A stretch of DNA of 64,000 bases from Triangularia verruculosa (Eukaryota; Ascomycota; Sordariomycetes; Sordariales; Podosporaceae). The DNA lies in the NCBI GenBank assembly GCA_033296885.1, contig MU863886.1:124001-188000 (forward strand), given 5' to 3'. Below the pieces are notes generated by a model that did not search any database, was not told the DNA's origin, and saw nothing but the letters and a program-made list of their open reading frames with translations. The position numbers and the translations under genes were made by a program. Shown here piece after piece: positions 1-12,006 of the stretch; positions within the stretch are counted from its first letter, which is position 1, and each line of letters opens with the position of its first letter.

Positions 1-896
1 GCGGCAGATGCAGATTGTCTGAAAGGGGAATAAATGACTGATAAGCATCTGATTTCTTGCTTTGCAGCAAAAGAACCGAATATTATGCCATCGATCATCT
101 AGTTTACACGCCCACAGACGCCCCCTCCCAGGAACGCATCTTTTCTGTTTCTGATGGCACCCAAAATTCATCGATTGCCCTTTCATGTTCCAATCTCGTG
201 GTTCGCGGTTTGCGAGATCCTCAGCCCAGGCGTCCACGTTGCTTGAAGTGGCAGGCAACTCGCCACTGCCATGCCATGCAACCCAAATGTTATCCACAAA
301 AGGTACCGCACTGTGATGGGGCTTCCAGCTGAAGCTGGAGAAAATGGAGCCCTTTCATGGATCACGGCCGGAGATATCTGGAGACAGGTTTGACGTGTTC
401 TCCTCACTCGCGTTCCATCGCGGCCGGCAGTGTCCACTACTTGCGCCGTCGACTCAATAAATCCAATGGTATTGAACTTGTCACGGATACTTCCACGCCT
501 CTCTTTTCACGCCGGATGATGTGCTTGGACGTTTCTGGTAAATTGAAGCTAAGGATTCCAGGTTTGACTAGCTCACACTCCCCACCCCCCCCCCTCTTCC
601 GCCGGAGCCCTATCCCACCCAACTCCCGACCCGACCACCGACCGCCGCCGGGAAACAACGGAGGTGGATTGGGAATCAGAATGGAGCCCCTCCCCGGGGA
701 TTAGTGAATTGGCGGTGCGGACATTGCGGAGGGAGCTGGAGACAACTGGAGATGGCGGGGCAGAATATGGAGAAACACAAGACCAACGGAGCGGGGATTG
801 ACACGAGGCTCAGCCTTTCAGGAGACAGGTGGTGGACGCTTCATAACGACGCCCACAAAAAAAAAAGATCCAACAAAACAAAACAAACCAGCCAGC

Positions 897-900
<4 letters not shown>

Positions 901-928
<28 letters not shown>
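901..928. repeat. (AG)14 microsatellite
   Basis: An uninterrupted dinucleotide run lies in purine-rich DNA and is followed by short A-runs. It is not within any supported gene. Confidence 0.95.
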
Positions 929-933
<5 letters not shown>

Positions 934-2272
934 AAAAAATAAAAAAAATGGGAACCACCCCGCAAACTTGCAATGTACCTTGTCCTGATGCTGCCGTTCA
1001 CCGAGGGGTCCGTATCCAATCGCCGATCTTGAGTGACTATCATTCATGAATACAATACTCTTACTGCGTCCTATGTCTGAAAAGAGTGCTCTGCATGTGT
1101 TCTAGAAAATCCATTCACCACTCTAGCTTCCGGTGGAAAAGGCATCTTCGGGTCGGGGTTACGCTCGGTAGACGAGCGGAAACGAGGTTCGAATAAAATA
1201 CTTCGTTACCTAGGTACGCAGTTGATGAAAGGGTACATACGGCACACCATTCGTACCTAATAAGGTAGCAGCCATGGCGTAAAATACCTAGCTTCTTGGC
1301 CTTGTTTCTAGGCGCGTTTCTGAGATTTCAAAAAGAGTGGTTGAGGTGAGGTGTGTGGTGAGCAGGCAAAGGTGAGGAGGGCGAAGGCACCTTGATAAAT
1401 CCGTTCATCGCTTCGAGGAAGGCGGCGGGCATGCACTCGTCGTCTACGCTAATCCTGAACGGTCTTAGAGGTTAATCAATTTGCACCTTTTGCTTGCTTT
1501 TTGTTGGAGACAACGGTCGTTGGCTGCTACGTCGGGGTAGAGAAAAGTATCTATACTTCTCACTTATACACGCTTGACCTGTCAACTTCAGTCCCGGTTT
1601 CTCCATGACCCCTTGACGTGCTTTCAGGCAGATGACCAGCCATCGTGAACCACAAACTCAGAACGTCTCATAACATCATCATTATCAGTAACGACAGCAA
1701 CCACCACCCACCAGCAAGATCAAGGGCAAAATACTAAACAATCTGATTTGTGGGGATGGTGGATGCTACGGATAGAGACGCAGGGAGTCTGGAAACGGAA
1801 GCTCCACCGATGGTGCGGCCCAAACACCGATCCGCGAGCTGTTCCTGACTCGAAGGCGCAACAATTCGAGAACATGACAGGTGACAGTGAAAAGTAGGGG
1901 CTACGACGAAAAATACAATGTTGCAATGGATGGTAACCATAGAACACGGTACGTTATCTCCTTTCAGGAGATAAGGGGCCTCCTGCTTTCCCTCATCACC
2001 ACCTCGAAGTGCAATGCCGCGAGAGCACATTTTCGATATATTAACCTCCTTTTCAACAACTCCCGTCTCCCAAGAAAACAGCGAAGGTTGACCGAGATAT
2101 TTCCTTCATTCTTCGGTTCGGTTCTATAACTCTTGTTGATATGTGTAACCATTCAGCTTTCTTTCTTACCTCCAGACACACACCGAACGTTTGTATAAAA
2201 ACTCGGGCCCCCCCTGCGGAAAAACATCGGCCAAGGAATATCACGACACACACCCCCCCCGGCCGCCGTCGA

Positions 2273-3016
2273 ATTGGCTGGGATATGGCCGTCTCTCGGC
2301 TCGGACCAGCGGAGCCTGCCCTGTGATTGGCCAATCGCCTACTCGCTCTTTCGCCCTTTGCCGTGGATCAGAGGAAGTGTTGCGAGTTTCGCAGAGCTCA
2401 AAAGAGTCCTTCCGCCTTTCTTAATTAATTACTTGGTAGTTTAGGTACTTACATAACAACGAAGGGGGAATGTGTCACATCTGACACCCATTTCGTGGCT
2501 GAGGCTCTACTCCGTACGGTGGTTTCCAAATCACCGAGCTGATTGGAGGGGCGAGGGTGAAGAAAGAAACGGAACTCGCACACTTTCTTGGCCCCCTCCG
2601 CTCTGTGATTTTGACGGTCTGGGCTGCTGACATGTGCCGTGCTCCATCCCCGAGAAGAGAAGGTGTATCCGTCACTGTACGCACACGGTGAAGGTCCCCG
2701 TCCTCCTGGTTTCCCAACCCCTGGCAAGGAATGGGGTCAAGGATCGAGGTGAAAAACAGAGATTAGCACGTGCACAATCGCGGGGCTGAGCGGAGCAGGA
2801 CGGATCAGCTCGGGGGAAGAGGACATCTTGGGTTTCTTTTGTTTGTTTGGTGATTGCCCCGATCTCCAGCAACGAACCGCTCCACCGGTGTAATTCTCAT
2901 TGGATACTCCACAAATGCTCCAGGAGAGAAAGTGGTCTCTTTTTTTTTTATGGAGGGGAGAGCGAAGGCGGGGCCGTAATGACAGCATCTGGAGTGGATT
3001 TGAGGGGCTGGCCAAT
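2273..3016. promoter_or_regulatory. CCAAT-box cluster with a palindromic double site
   Basis: Five places carry the CCAAT pentamer or its complement: 2273-2277, 2326-2335, 2542-2546, 2899-2903 and 3012-3016. The site at 2326-2335 is the perfect palindrome ATTGGCCAAT, two overlapping CCAAT boxes on opposite strands. In fungi this pentamer is bound by the HAP (CCAAT-binding) complex. A TATAAAA lies at 2194-2200. No gene directly adjoins it, so whether it serves the regulator at 4432 or an unseen transcript is open. Confidence 0.35.
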
Positions 3017-3176
3017 GGAAACGAGGCGATTTTGAACGCCACACACTCCTTCCAACAAAATACGGAGTAAAGATTTTGAAATGGCGGGGTGTTCGTTGCT
3101 GTTTTGTTTGGCGAGGGGTCAGGGGTCGGGTCAATGGCTCGAATCGAGAAGCTGAAGATATGGTGCGATTGATGCG

Positions 3177-3205
3177 GTGTGTGTGTGTGTACTATGTGTG
3201 TGTGT
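3177..3205. repeat. interrupted (GT)n microsatellite
   Basis: Two GT runs are separated by a short ACTA interruption and followed by TAG triplets. Confidence 0.9.
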
Positions 3206-4431
3206 AGTAGTAGTGTAGGATGGCAGGTGACTGAGCATAAACTTCACGCTGCAAGCGGCGTCGAAGAGGAGCATGGCAGGATGGAGATAGTGTTAGGAGA
3301 GGGGTCCGTTTTAAAATAATCATCTGGTCTTGGAACACACATGTGCTTCCGTGACGACGACTTTTTGCTGTGGTTTTGTGTGCTGGCCTCGACTCGACAT
3401 TTTCCCTCGTGATCGCATGTGAGTGGCACCCCCTTGACCACTAAACCCTTCCTACTATAATGCGGGGATGACTGGTTTTTTTTTCAGATCGGAAGAACGG
3501 TTTCTGTAAGGTACATGTACCTGTCAGCAACGTGAATTCAGGCGGTTTCCGCTGGAAGTATGTATATCCACCGCAGATGCCACCTCTGGTTCAAAGTCTG
3601 GACGGCTGGATGCCGCGAGTTGCTCAGGGGAAACGAGAGGCTCAATGGCTAATCTGAGTGCTGTTAAGAAACGAAAAGCTGCGGCATTTGCGAGCACACG
3701 ATCTCGAAATGGCAGTTGGGGAAGGGAGGACAAGCAATCAATTCATATGAACCGATTTTGAGATCCCGTCGTCACCGCTGCCAGACTTTCTCAATGTTTG
3801 GTTGCTACCTCGAGGTACATGCATTTGAGAGTTCAAAGGAGGCGATCCGCCCACCCCGGGTACGTACCCACATGGCCCATCGACAGGGTCACCTCCACAA
3901 CCCCTGTCGGCTGCTTCCTTGTCGACCCCCCCAGATTACTCCATCCAACCAGGGATGGGGGAGTGTTCCAAGAGGGTAAGACTTGTCGCCAATGTGTACT
4001 TGTGACTTCCAGGAGCCATGAGGACCATGATGGCTGGCAAGATATAATCTAGCGGTGGCCCCATTCCTTTACTCCCCCACCTGGCCTGGCTCTCTCTTCG
4101 TGACTCGGAATTCTTGGACCGGGGAAGTCTAGACGCAGACCTAAACCTACGACAACGACATAGCCTTGTGAAGCATACCTTGACATTGCTTCCACCCATT
4201 GTTCTCCCTATTGAAGTGCCTCATTGTTCGTCATCATCATCAACCCAAGCAGGGTTAAGCTCTTTCCATCTTGGCGACTCGGACCGTCTTTCTTAGATCT
4301 CAAACGACACCACTCAAGCTTTTGCTTCACAACTGGGAAGCTACTCTTCGCCACTATTCGTAAGCTTAGGGTCTTCCTGCCTTTACTCATCGCTCCTCAC
4401 CACCATCCACCACCGCCAACAACACATCATA

Positions 4432-7274
4432 ATGCCCGCATCAGAGTCACCGGCTCGGCAAATATCACCCGAGGCCGAAAACATGCAGCCGAGGTCACCT
4501 CCATCAGGCTCGGGTTCCGAGCCCGAGAGTAGCAGCCAGCAAGCTGCCGGCACCACCGACAGACCAAAAGCCACCAAGCGTCGTGCCGCAAGGGCCTGCG
4601 AATCATGCCGGAGACGAAAGGTCCGGTGTGATGTTGTCACGCAGAGCCCGTGTACGAACTGTTTGTACGAGAAGGTGGAGTGCCTGGTTCCGGAATGTCG
4701 GAGGAAAAGGTACTCTCAAACAAGAAACAATTCTTGTCCTTCTCCCGTCTTGGTCGTCATCAGTGGCTGACGTATCTTTGTTCTCTTCTTCTTCCACAGG
4801 AAGCACCACTCCAGAGTCTCAGAATCTCTTGGTTCGAGTGTTGGTTCAGGTACCGAGGCATCGCTCCTGCGGGCCAAGTGCCTCGGCTCAGCCGCGCCGA
4901 TGAGCTTTGCTCAGAACGGCCAAAATCTCGACTTCACTTACACCGGCAACCCTCTTCTGAGGCAAGAGCTGTTCTCTCAGGCCGGGAGTGAAGCGATACG
5001 AAATCAGCAGTGTAAGTCGTTGGCGTCCCAGGCAGACAATGAGTGAAAGTGACGATTCTAACCTACCGCACGGCAGATCTGCATCTCTCCTATCAAAATG
5101 GTGCAGCAGGTTTTGGCACAAATGCTCCTCTTAGACCGAGGGTGACACCCTCACTGTTGTATCAGAATACCGGCTTCCCACCGCTCCAGCCAGCCATTGA
5201 AGTAACCCAACAACTGAAGTCAGTCCTGGAAGCCCAAATACCACCAATAGCACCCGAGCAGCAGCTTCCAGCATTCATAAAACCGATCCCCAAGGCCGTG
5301 TCTCCCGAGGATCTCGACTACCTGCGTGCCAAGAAGGCCCTCACACTCCCACATCCTCAGCTTCAAAATGCCTTGCTCAAGGCCTACGTCGAATATGTGC
5401 ATCCGTACATGCCGGTGATGGATGTTCATCCTTTCCTTGATGCGATCAACGACCAGACCGGCCAGTCGGGGAAAATCAGCTTGCTCCTGTACCAGGCTGT
5501 GATGTTTGTGGCGACAGCTTTTGTGGACGAGGCGCTATTGAAAGCGGATGGATACCAGGACCGGAGGGAGGCGCGGAAGGCTTTCTTCAGCAAGACGAGG
5601 GTGAGTAGTTAACAGCCGGGGAATCATGGGCGAGCTGGACGCTAACTGCCCCAATAGGTATTGTATGACTGCGATACCGAACTGGACCGCCTGCACCTTG
5701 TGCAAGCCCTTCTCATGATGACGTACTGGTACGAATCACCAGACGACCAAAAAGACACATGGCACTGGATGGGTGTGGCCATCTCGCTGGCCCAGACGAT
5801 CGGCGTGCATCGCAACCCAGTAGCGACAAACTTTCCACCAGCAAAAAGGGGACTATGGAAGCGGATCTGGTGGTCGTGCTACATGCGAGATCGTATGATC
5901 GCTCTCGGCATGCGCAGGCCGACCAGAATCAAGGACGATGACTTCGATGTGCCAATGTTGGAGGAGGGTGATTTCGAAATCAGCGTACTCCGGGAGGACA
6001 ACCAGCTGCTGGGTCCTGATTGCGCCCTGGCTCGCGATCTCGACATGCAGAGGGAGCTCGCTCTGATGTGCATTGAGATGGCAAAGCTATGTCTGCTCGT
6101 CAGCGAGATGCTCAGAGCCCAATACTCGATCCTTAGCAGGGGCGGCATGCGACCAGATGTCACGACCGCAAGCACTATGATGCTCCTTCCCAAGAAGGAC
6201 CAGAACCCAGACGGCTTCGCCATGACGCAACAGGTTGACGCTATGCTCACCCAATGGGCACTCGGCCTGCCCTCATGTTGTCACCGCCAGTCGGTGCCCA
6301 TGACGCCTATTGAAGAGGGTCGCAGGCCTGTGGTCCTTCAGCGACACCTTCTGCACCTCATCTACTACACCACGGTTTCCGCCCTCCACAGACCACAGTT
6401 TCTCCGCCCCCAGCGAGCCGAGCCTGTTGTCCCTACCAAGGCCCAACAGTACTCGCAAGAAAGAGTGCGCGACGCCTCCAGGGAGGTCATCAAGATGGTT
6501 ACGGAACTCAGACAGCATGGCCTCGAGCGATGCCTGCCCACCACTGGTGTTACCGTTCTTCTGCCCGCCATGATCATCCAGCTTCTTGACTCGACTGCTC
6601 TTGATGCTGATGATCAGACAAGAGCACAAGCCGCCCAAGGCTTCAAGGAACTTCTGGCAGTCATGAGAAACCTGAAGGAGATCTACGCTGCCGCCGCGTA
6701 TGCTGTCAACTTCATGACTTGTGTGCTACAGGGACGCGCCTCACAACAGACAGTGCAGAGGCCGGCATCGTACCAGCCTGTCTCCACCTCCGGGATGAAC
6801 ATGATGCCCCCTATGCCGGAGAGGCCGTCTACTCCACCGCCGGATGACTCGCAGTTTGTCAACCCGGCCATGCAGGGTGTTAACAACCTCTACAGCGGCC
6901 AACACCAAGCTTCCGGGTTTGCCGCCAACGGTATGGCCACCGGGGAGATGGAAGACACCATGATGATGATGGGTGGCCAGACACCCCCAGGGACGGACTA
7001 CGACTCTGGGACACCTGGTGCGGACCAGGCCCATGGTATGGATAGCAGTGAAGGGACGTTGAAGCAACACTTTGGTGCACAGCAGGTTACTGCCAATGGA
7101 GCAGGCAACGAGGTTGTGTACAGCGAATGGCTGGAGGAGTACCCCGGTGACATCGGTGGTCCTGATGGCGAGTTTCTGGGTATGGGAATGGATATGGGTG
7201 GTTCAGGGTTGGGTGTTGTGGGAGAGGAGGCCAATGCTCGGTATGAGTGGAACTCCATGAGCATGGGTGGCTAA
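4432..7274 (+). CDS. Zn(II)2Cys6 transcription factor, CTF1/Far-like
   Basis: Probable nuclear activator resembling cutinase transcription factor 1 and the FarA/FarB fatty-acid regulators. Exons are 4432-4709, 4800-5011, 5077-5600 and 5658-7274, all with GT-AG introns, giving 876 residues, close to that family's size. The zinc cluster has Cys56, 59, 66, 74, 77 and 84, preceded by a basic stretch (KRRAARACESC). The first intron falls a few residues after the last cysteine. A fungal middle homology domain occupies roughly residues 240-500, with the typical patterns WHWMGVAISLAQTIGVHR and RRPTRIKDDDFDVP. The C-terminus is rich in Met, Gly and acidic residues, as in an activation region. The start is the first Met of a Ser/Pro-rich leader. 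The family is clear; the CTF1/Far assignment rests on the zinc-cluster pattern (RKVRCDVV, PCTNC) and is less certain. Confidence 0.9.
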
Positions 7275-8778
7275 ACAGAAAACGGCGAAGAATACAATGA
7301 AAGAAGGGAGAAGGAAAAGAAACTAGATACCCTTGGGGGGTTGACTCAAAAGGAAGGAAAGGAAAGGAACGGAAAGGCATGGCATTGAAAGGCAACGGCA
7401 AGGCGTTTTGGGTTGCGGCTGAAACATTTGGGATTGGATTCTTGAGGTATTTTTTTTTTTGGCAAAGCGATTGAATGACTTAGACGGTAGCGGATCTTGA
7501 AGAAAAGGAGGATGATGATGATTCGGTTTGAAGCTTCAATAAATAGTATTAATTTGATGACAACGCTTTGTTTGACTGATGGGACTCTTGAGGCTCGTGC
7601 TTGTTGACTCTGCTCTGGGACATGCGAGGGGACTGAACTTGCTGACTGAGACAGTCCACAACTCCGGAAAGTGGATTGATCGTTTCCGTGTGAACAGAGA
7701 GGTTTGGTGGAGATTTCTCACGTCATTTTCGTGTGCTTCAGGCTCGTGTCGTCGAAGCGAACGGGTGGATCAGTCAATAATGGCCTGTGCTTCTCCCCTG
7801 TCTGGACTGCCGTTGGCGTTGCTGGGAAGATGAATGACGGGAATTAGTGCGGTCTTGTGCTGCTATCTACTTCAGGGCGTCGAGAAGCTGGCGAGGTGTT
7901 AAGGGGCCCATCGCCGACCTTGTCAATCTCTTGTCCGTTTGGGCCTAGCCCGGCGCCTCAGCCTCTACCCGAAATCAAATCTCCAGAAGACCGCGATTTG
8001 GGTCGGTCCAAGATGGAGATCTGGGTGGGTTGTGTTACCAACTGCCAATTAAATGAGGCCGGGGTTCCTCGAAATCAACTGGTCAACTCCTCTCTTGCGT
8101 CTTCTTCGTCCTCCTCTCCTTCTCGGTGTCGCCCACCGATCAAGTCGCTCTTTTTCGCCCAACCTACGGATAACCTGTTGTTGTGTTTACCCAGCTGTCG
8201 CTCCTTTTGTGTTGTCAGTCGCTACCTGCCTGATCGCTTTGCCCATCATCGCATTACCCTCTTCCTAAAGCCCAATCGGGTCTTTCAATCCTGCGACCTC
8301 AGACCTGACGTGTTGCGGTTTCATCGAATCGTCGCGCTTTGTTGCAAGAAAGACTGCTTCGCACGTGCCTTGCTGCACCACCACGCTGATTAGGCTTTGG
8401 GCGGCATCTTATACGACATTTCGCCTTCTTTTTTGACGAGTCGCTAAGGTTTTGCGCCTGGCGGACAACGCACCGGGGTTCCTACACCGGCCGATTGCTT
8501 CTCTCTGCAACTACCCGCCACCAAGATTTCCTGCTTCCATTGTTCTGGGGCTCTTTAGATCAACTGGAGCCTTTCTCTTGCTTGTCTCTGGGTTCGTGTC
8601 GCCCTTCCAGCGAATCATTTGACTGCTCCGGTGGGCCAGCGAGCAAGCATCAAGCGGGGAGCGGTAACTGCAACGAAACGCACGCACAGGACGAACAGCG
8701 AATCACAGCGGTCAAGCTTTCCCAAGCTTCCGGAGCTTCAGCAGCCAAACGCCCTGCCTCTTTTTTACCTTCAAAACT

Positions 8779-8829
8779 ATGGGACGCTCCGAGCAGAGGA
8801 AATCAAACGACGTCTCACCGGGCTCATAG
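8779..8829 (+). promoter_or_regulatory. upstream ORF 1 (16 codons)
   Basis: An ATG at 8779 opens a 16-residue frame ending in TAG at 8827-8829, 114 nt before the Kar9-like start codon. If the leader is unspliced, ribosomes would meet it first. It may restrain translation of the main frame. Confidence 0.35.
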
Positions 8830-8839
8830 GAGAGCCACT

Positions 8840-8875
8840 ATGTCGCGCGGCAACTTGCCTCTCGATCATCACTAA
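8840..8875 (+). promoter_or_regulatory. upstream ORF 2 (11 codons)
   Basis: A second ATG at 8840, ten bases after the first uORF ends, opens an 11-residue frame stopping at 8873-8875. It lies 68 nt from the main start at 8944. Confidence 0.35.
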
Positions 8876-8943
8876 TACAAGAAGAAGAAGAAGAAGAACC
8901 GTCACCAACACAACGAGAAAACGACGACAAATACGAAGCAGCC

Positions 8944-11900
8944 ATGGACGACCCACCGTCCATGACCGCTGCTTACTACGCGGCACCACGAGGCCGCCAG
9001 CTCGGCTCAATTCCAGAACACCACGTTCCCGCCGGTCCACGCACAACCGACGACCTGCTTCTGAACCTGACACCACGGGCGGCCGTCGAAGCGTTTCAGA
9101 ACCCCTCGGGATCCCTCAAGGCAAGCATCGATGCCGCGACATCATTCGAACAGGCCTTTGCCATGCGGGCCGCGATGGCTTCCAGCAGCATCGCGGATTG
9201 GCTTGAAGACCTCAACAGCTGGCCATGGCCCAAAGGAGGAGGTTCTGCTGGGTTTGAGGTGCCAATTGCAAAGAGGAGGAGAGTTGCGAGCTCTGGCGAC
9301 AATCAGATGCGAGAAAATACACCCAATGGCGACGACCAAGTGGATGAAGACAACAAGGTGTACTTCGGGAGCCTCGAAGCCCATCAAGCAGTCCGGTACG
9401 AGAAGCGCATTGACGAGATCAACCATGGTCTGGAGGAGCTAGACATTGAAGAGATCAAGACGCAGGTGTTACACAACCACATCATGCCGCTGTCAAGACC
9501 GGGGACCCCATTATTGGACTCGGGCCGTTCCGTGACGTCCGCCCTCTCCACCTTGGCAAGGATGGATGATCTCACTGCGCTGCTCACCGCGACCCTGATG
9601 CAAGCACTGCCGAATCTCTCCAAGCTCACCAGGTTATTGAGCCTCTGGACCTTCCGTTTGCTTGTTCTGCGCAAGATTCCTGTCTTCTTGAAGTCGCTCG
9701 ATGACGCCGAAGTCGCGCTTCAGTCTGGGTGGCACGCCATTGGTGTAAAGTCTACCAAGACCAATGATATTGATGCTGCCAGCTCGGACGGGTCCCCTTC
9801 AGCCACCAATGGAGCCACGGTCCTCTCCCAGAAAGAGCATGAAGTGATGAAGACGGTGCTCGAACGCAAGGTCGCCAGAACCGGCCGGGATTTGGATGCC
9901 ATGCTCGACCTGCTTGAAGGACAGCTGGACACACTTCCTGAGGAATGGATCGACCGGGTAGACTCGCTAGAGCACGACTATGGCGAATGGACTGTTGCAT
10001 GCGAGCAGAAGATCAGAGAAGCTGAGTTGGCAGGTCTTGCGCGGAATACACCAGAACCAAAGAAACGGATTGTTTCTGAAGAGAAAAGCCCGCTTCCTCC
10101 TCCAACCCCAGAAACCAACGAAAGTAAGATTATCGTTGAGCCGGTAGTTGTTGAGGAGGAGACCAGCGTCTCTGAAGAGTTCGACACCTCAGCCTCATCC
10201 GGACGAGAGTATTTCCCTTTCTTTGGTGTTCCGGAAGAGCCAACGAAGACAGAGCCGCGTTCGCAGAACGGCATCAACAACACACCGCAGAATCCCAGCA
10301 AACGGCTGGGTCTACCTATCAAATTTGATCGACCTGATCGACCAGCCATCAGGGTTCACGAACCATCTGAGAAGTACGACACCAACCCAATCCGTTCGAG
10401 TCTTGACGGGGCCCGAAAATGGTCTCGGTTTGAAGAGAATGCCAAGGGTGTGGACCACTTGTCTTCATTTGATGGCCTGGAGGAAGAGGAGAAGAAAGAC
10501 TCCATCGACCTGGTCGACTCTTCTGAGGATGACCGTGTTTCGGAAGCGCTCGACGGTATGAGCGGGCGGGATACGACAGGGTCCCTGTCGTATCGCACTG
10601 AGGACGATTTTGAGCTGACGGACGGGTCGGAAGACTTTGTACCGCAGCCGGACCTGCCGGTATTGCCTCGCTCCAGAAGAGCCAGCGATTCCGGCACGGT
10701 GGTCCATGAGGCCAGCTTGGCTAGGTTCATGGACTTTTCCAGCGACGGCCTCGATCAAGGTACCCCTGAGCGTCCTCGTGGGCGCGAAGTCGATCTAGAC
10801 AGAAGCTCTCCCGATAGCTACCGATCACCGAGCTCTCCACCGGCCCTCAATCGAGTTGCCCATAGATCCATGTCAGTTAGTTTTAATGACGAGCCAATGA
10901 TCAGGCATTTGCCCAACATTTCGAGCTCACCCAGGACACCAAAGACACCAAACGAGTCTTCGCTGTTTGACAACGAGATTTCAACACAGCCCAACACCCC
11001 GGACAAGACCAACAGCCCAGATGAAAAGCTCCAGCAGCAGATCAGTGACATTCTCGAATCAGTTCCGGCCAAGATCCGGTTGACTTCGGTACTCCCGCCT
11101 ATCAATCTCAACCCCCCGGATTTCAAGATGCCCACCGCACGCAAGATGTCCAATCCCACCATGAAACGCAGTGTGTCCAACATGTCCCTGAGATCCAACG
11201 GCTCACGAGCTGGCACACCCTCGTTCACCCTCGCCCCTGCCTTTGGCCGCACCCCACGACAGCGGCCCAAGCCAGGTAACCCAGAAATCAAACTCTACCA
11301 CCTGTCCCGCTCGAATGGCGAAGCACCCATCAAGCTCTTCATCAGATGTGTCGGTGAGCGCGGAGAGCGCGTCATGGTTCGAGTAGGCGGTGGCTGGGCA
11401 GATCTGGGTGAATACCTCAAAGAATACGCCAGCCACCACGGCAGACGATCTGCTGTGGCTGAAGCAAGCAAGGTCGAGGTGAAGGACATTCCCCGGTCTA
11501 CCACCTCCATGGCCATGCGCGAAACCGTGCCTGGATCCACACCACCCAACAGACCTGTTTCCTCCCACAACGAAAACGACGACTCAACGGGCGCTCTCAA
11601 GGTGCGCAAGGTGAGAAAATCATCCGCCTCCATGGTGAATGAGACTCCGATTGCCATTGTGACGAGACCGGACGATGTCAGCCACACTCCTTCGACCGGC
11701 GGCTCGAGGTCGAGCTCTAGGTTGAGCTGGCCTCAGGCTGGTGAGAGGGATAGGGAAGATGAGATTGCGCTGGGAATGGCGGGACCGAGGGCGAAGCAAG
11801 TCGAGATGAGCGAGGAGAGTAAGCAGTGGGTTGAGAGCGTGAAGCAAAAGGTTAGACTTGCTAGCGGTGGGGAGAAGATCTTGCCAGCTTTCCCTTCGGC

Positions 11901-12006
11901 GTCTGTTCCGGGCGATTCCTCCGGGTTGGGCTTGGAGGGCAGGTTCGGGGAGCTGGGCAAGGTTGGTGCGACGAAGAGATTGTTTAGGAAGCCCGGAGGG
12001 ATTTGA
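8944..12006 (+). CDS. Kar9-like protein with GAS2 microtubule-binding domain
   Basis: Single-exon frame of 1020 residues; the start ATG has a purine-rich upstream context and opens the Met-Asp-Asp-Pro leader. The region around residues 200-380 looks like the fungal Kar9 domain: a helical stretch (LLSLWTFRLLVLRKIPVFL) followed by GRDLDAMLDLLEGQLDTLPE and WIDRVDSLEHDYGEW. Residues about 780-835 form a GAS2 domain (IKLFIRCVGERGERVMVRVG, then GGWADLGEYLKEYASHHG), a fold that binds microtubules. Long Ser/Pro-rich, TP/SP-studded linkers separate the two, suggesting regulation by proline-directed kinases. Kar9 proteins link cytoplasmic microtubule tips to actin transport for spindle and nuclear positioning; that role here is inferred. 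The GAS2 call is firmer than the Kar9 call. Confidence 0.8.
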   Translation: MDDPPSMTAAYYAAPRGRQLGSIPEHHVPAGPRTTDDLLLNLTPRAAVEAFQNPSGSLKASIDAATSFEQAFAMRAAMASSSIADWLEDLNSWPWPKGGGSAGFEVPIAKRRRVASSGDNQMRENTPNGDDQVDEDNKVYFGSLEAHQAVRYEKRIDEINHGLEELDIEEIKTQVLHNHIMPLSRPGTPLLDSGRSVTSALSTLARMDDLTALLTATLMQALPNLSKLTRLLSLWTFRLLVLRKIPVFLKSLDDAEVALQSGWHAIGVKSTKTNDIDAASSDGSPSATNGATVLSQKEHEVMKTVLERKVARTGRDLDAMLDLLEGQLDTLPEEWIDRVDSLEHDYGEWTVACEQKIREAELAGLARNTPEPKKRIVSEEKSPLPPPTPETNESKIIVEPVVVEEETSVSEEFDTSASSGREYFPFFGVPEEPTKTEPRSQNGINNTPQNPSKRLGLPIKFDRPDRPAIRVHEPSEKYDTNPIRSSLDGARKWSRFEENAKGVDHLSSFDGLEEEEKKDSIDLVDSSEDDRVSEALDGMSGRDTTGSLSYRTEDDFELTDGSEDFVPQPDLPVLPRSRRASDSGTVVHEASLARFMDFSSDGLDQGTPERPRGREVDLDRSSPDSYRSPSSPPALNRVAHRSMSVSFNDEPMIRHLPNISSSPRTPKTPNESSLFDNEISTQPNTPDKTNSPDEKLQQQISDILESVPAKIRLTSVLPPINLNPPDFKMPTARKMSNPTMKRSVSNMSLRSNGSRAGTPSFTLAPAFGRTPRQRPKPGNPEIKLYHLSRSNGEAPIKLFIRCVGERGERVMVRVGGGWADLGEYLKEYASHHGRRSAVAEASKVEVKDIPRSTTSMAMRETVPGSTPPNRPVSSHNENDDSTGALKVRKVRKSSASMVNETPIAIVTRPDDVSHTPSTGGSRSSSRLSWPQAGERDREDEIALGMAGPRAKQVEMSEESKQWVESVKQKVRLASGGEKILPAFPSASVPGDSSGLGLEGRFGELGKVGATKRLFRKPGGI

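Larger units (their letters stand above)
1..4431. other. gene-free region upstream of the CTF1-like regulator
   Basis: No reading frame here has recognisable protein character; those present are short, overlap on both strands and lack motifs. The stretch holds an (AG)14 run, two (GT)n runs, a C-rich segment near 583-595, a TATAAAA at 2194-2200 and a cluster of CCAAT boxes. The last few hundred bases before 4432 are pyrimidine-rich and A/C-rich, as expected of a fungal 5' leader. A non-coding transcript or a long promoter for the regulator at 4432 would fit, but neither can be shown from sequence alone. Confidence 0.6.
7275..8943. other. intergenic region and 5' leader of the Kar9-like gene
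   Basis: Nothing coding is supported beyond two short upstream ORFs. The first part is the A-rich 3' flank of the regulator. The second part is pyrimidine-rich and ends in an (AAG)n run at about 8879-8897 just before the next start codon. Confidence 0.6.

Noticed and set aside
1..704. Short frames at the left edge as the tail of a preceding gene
   Set aside because: No conserved C-terminus, splice signal or motif was visible.
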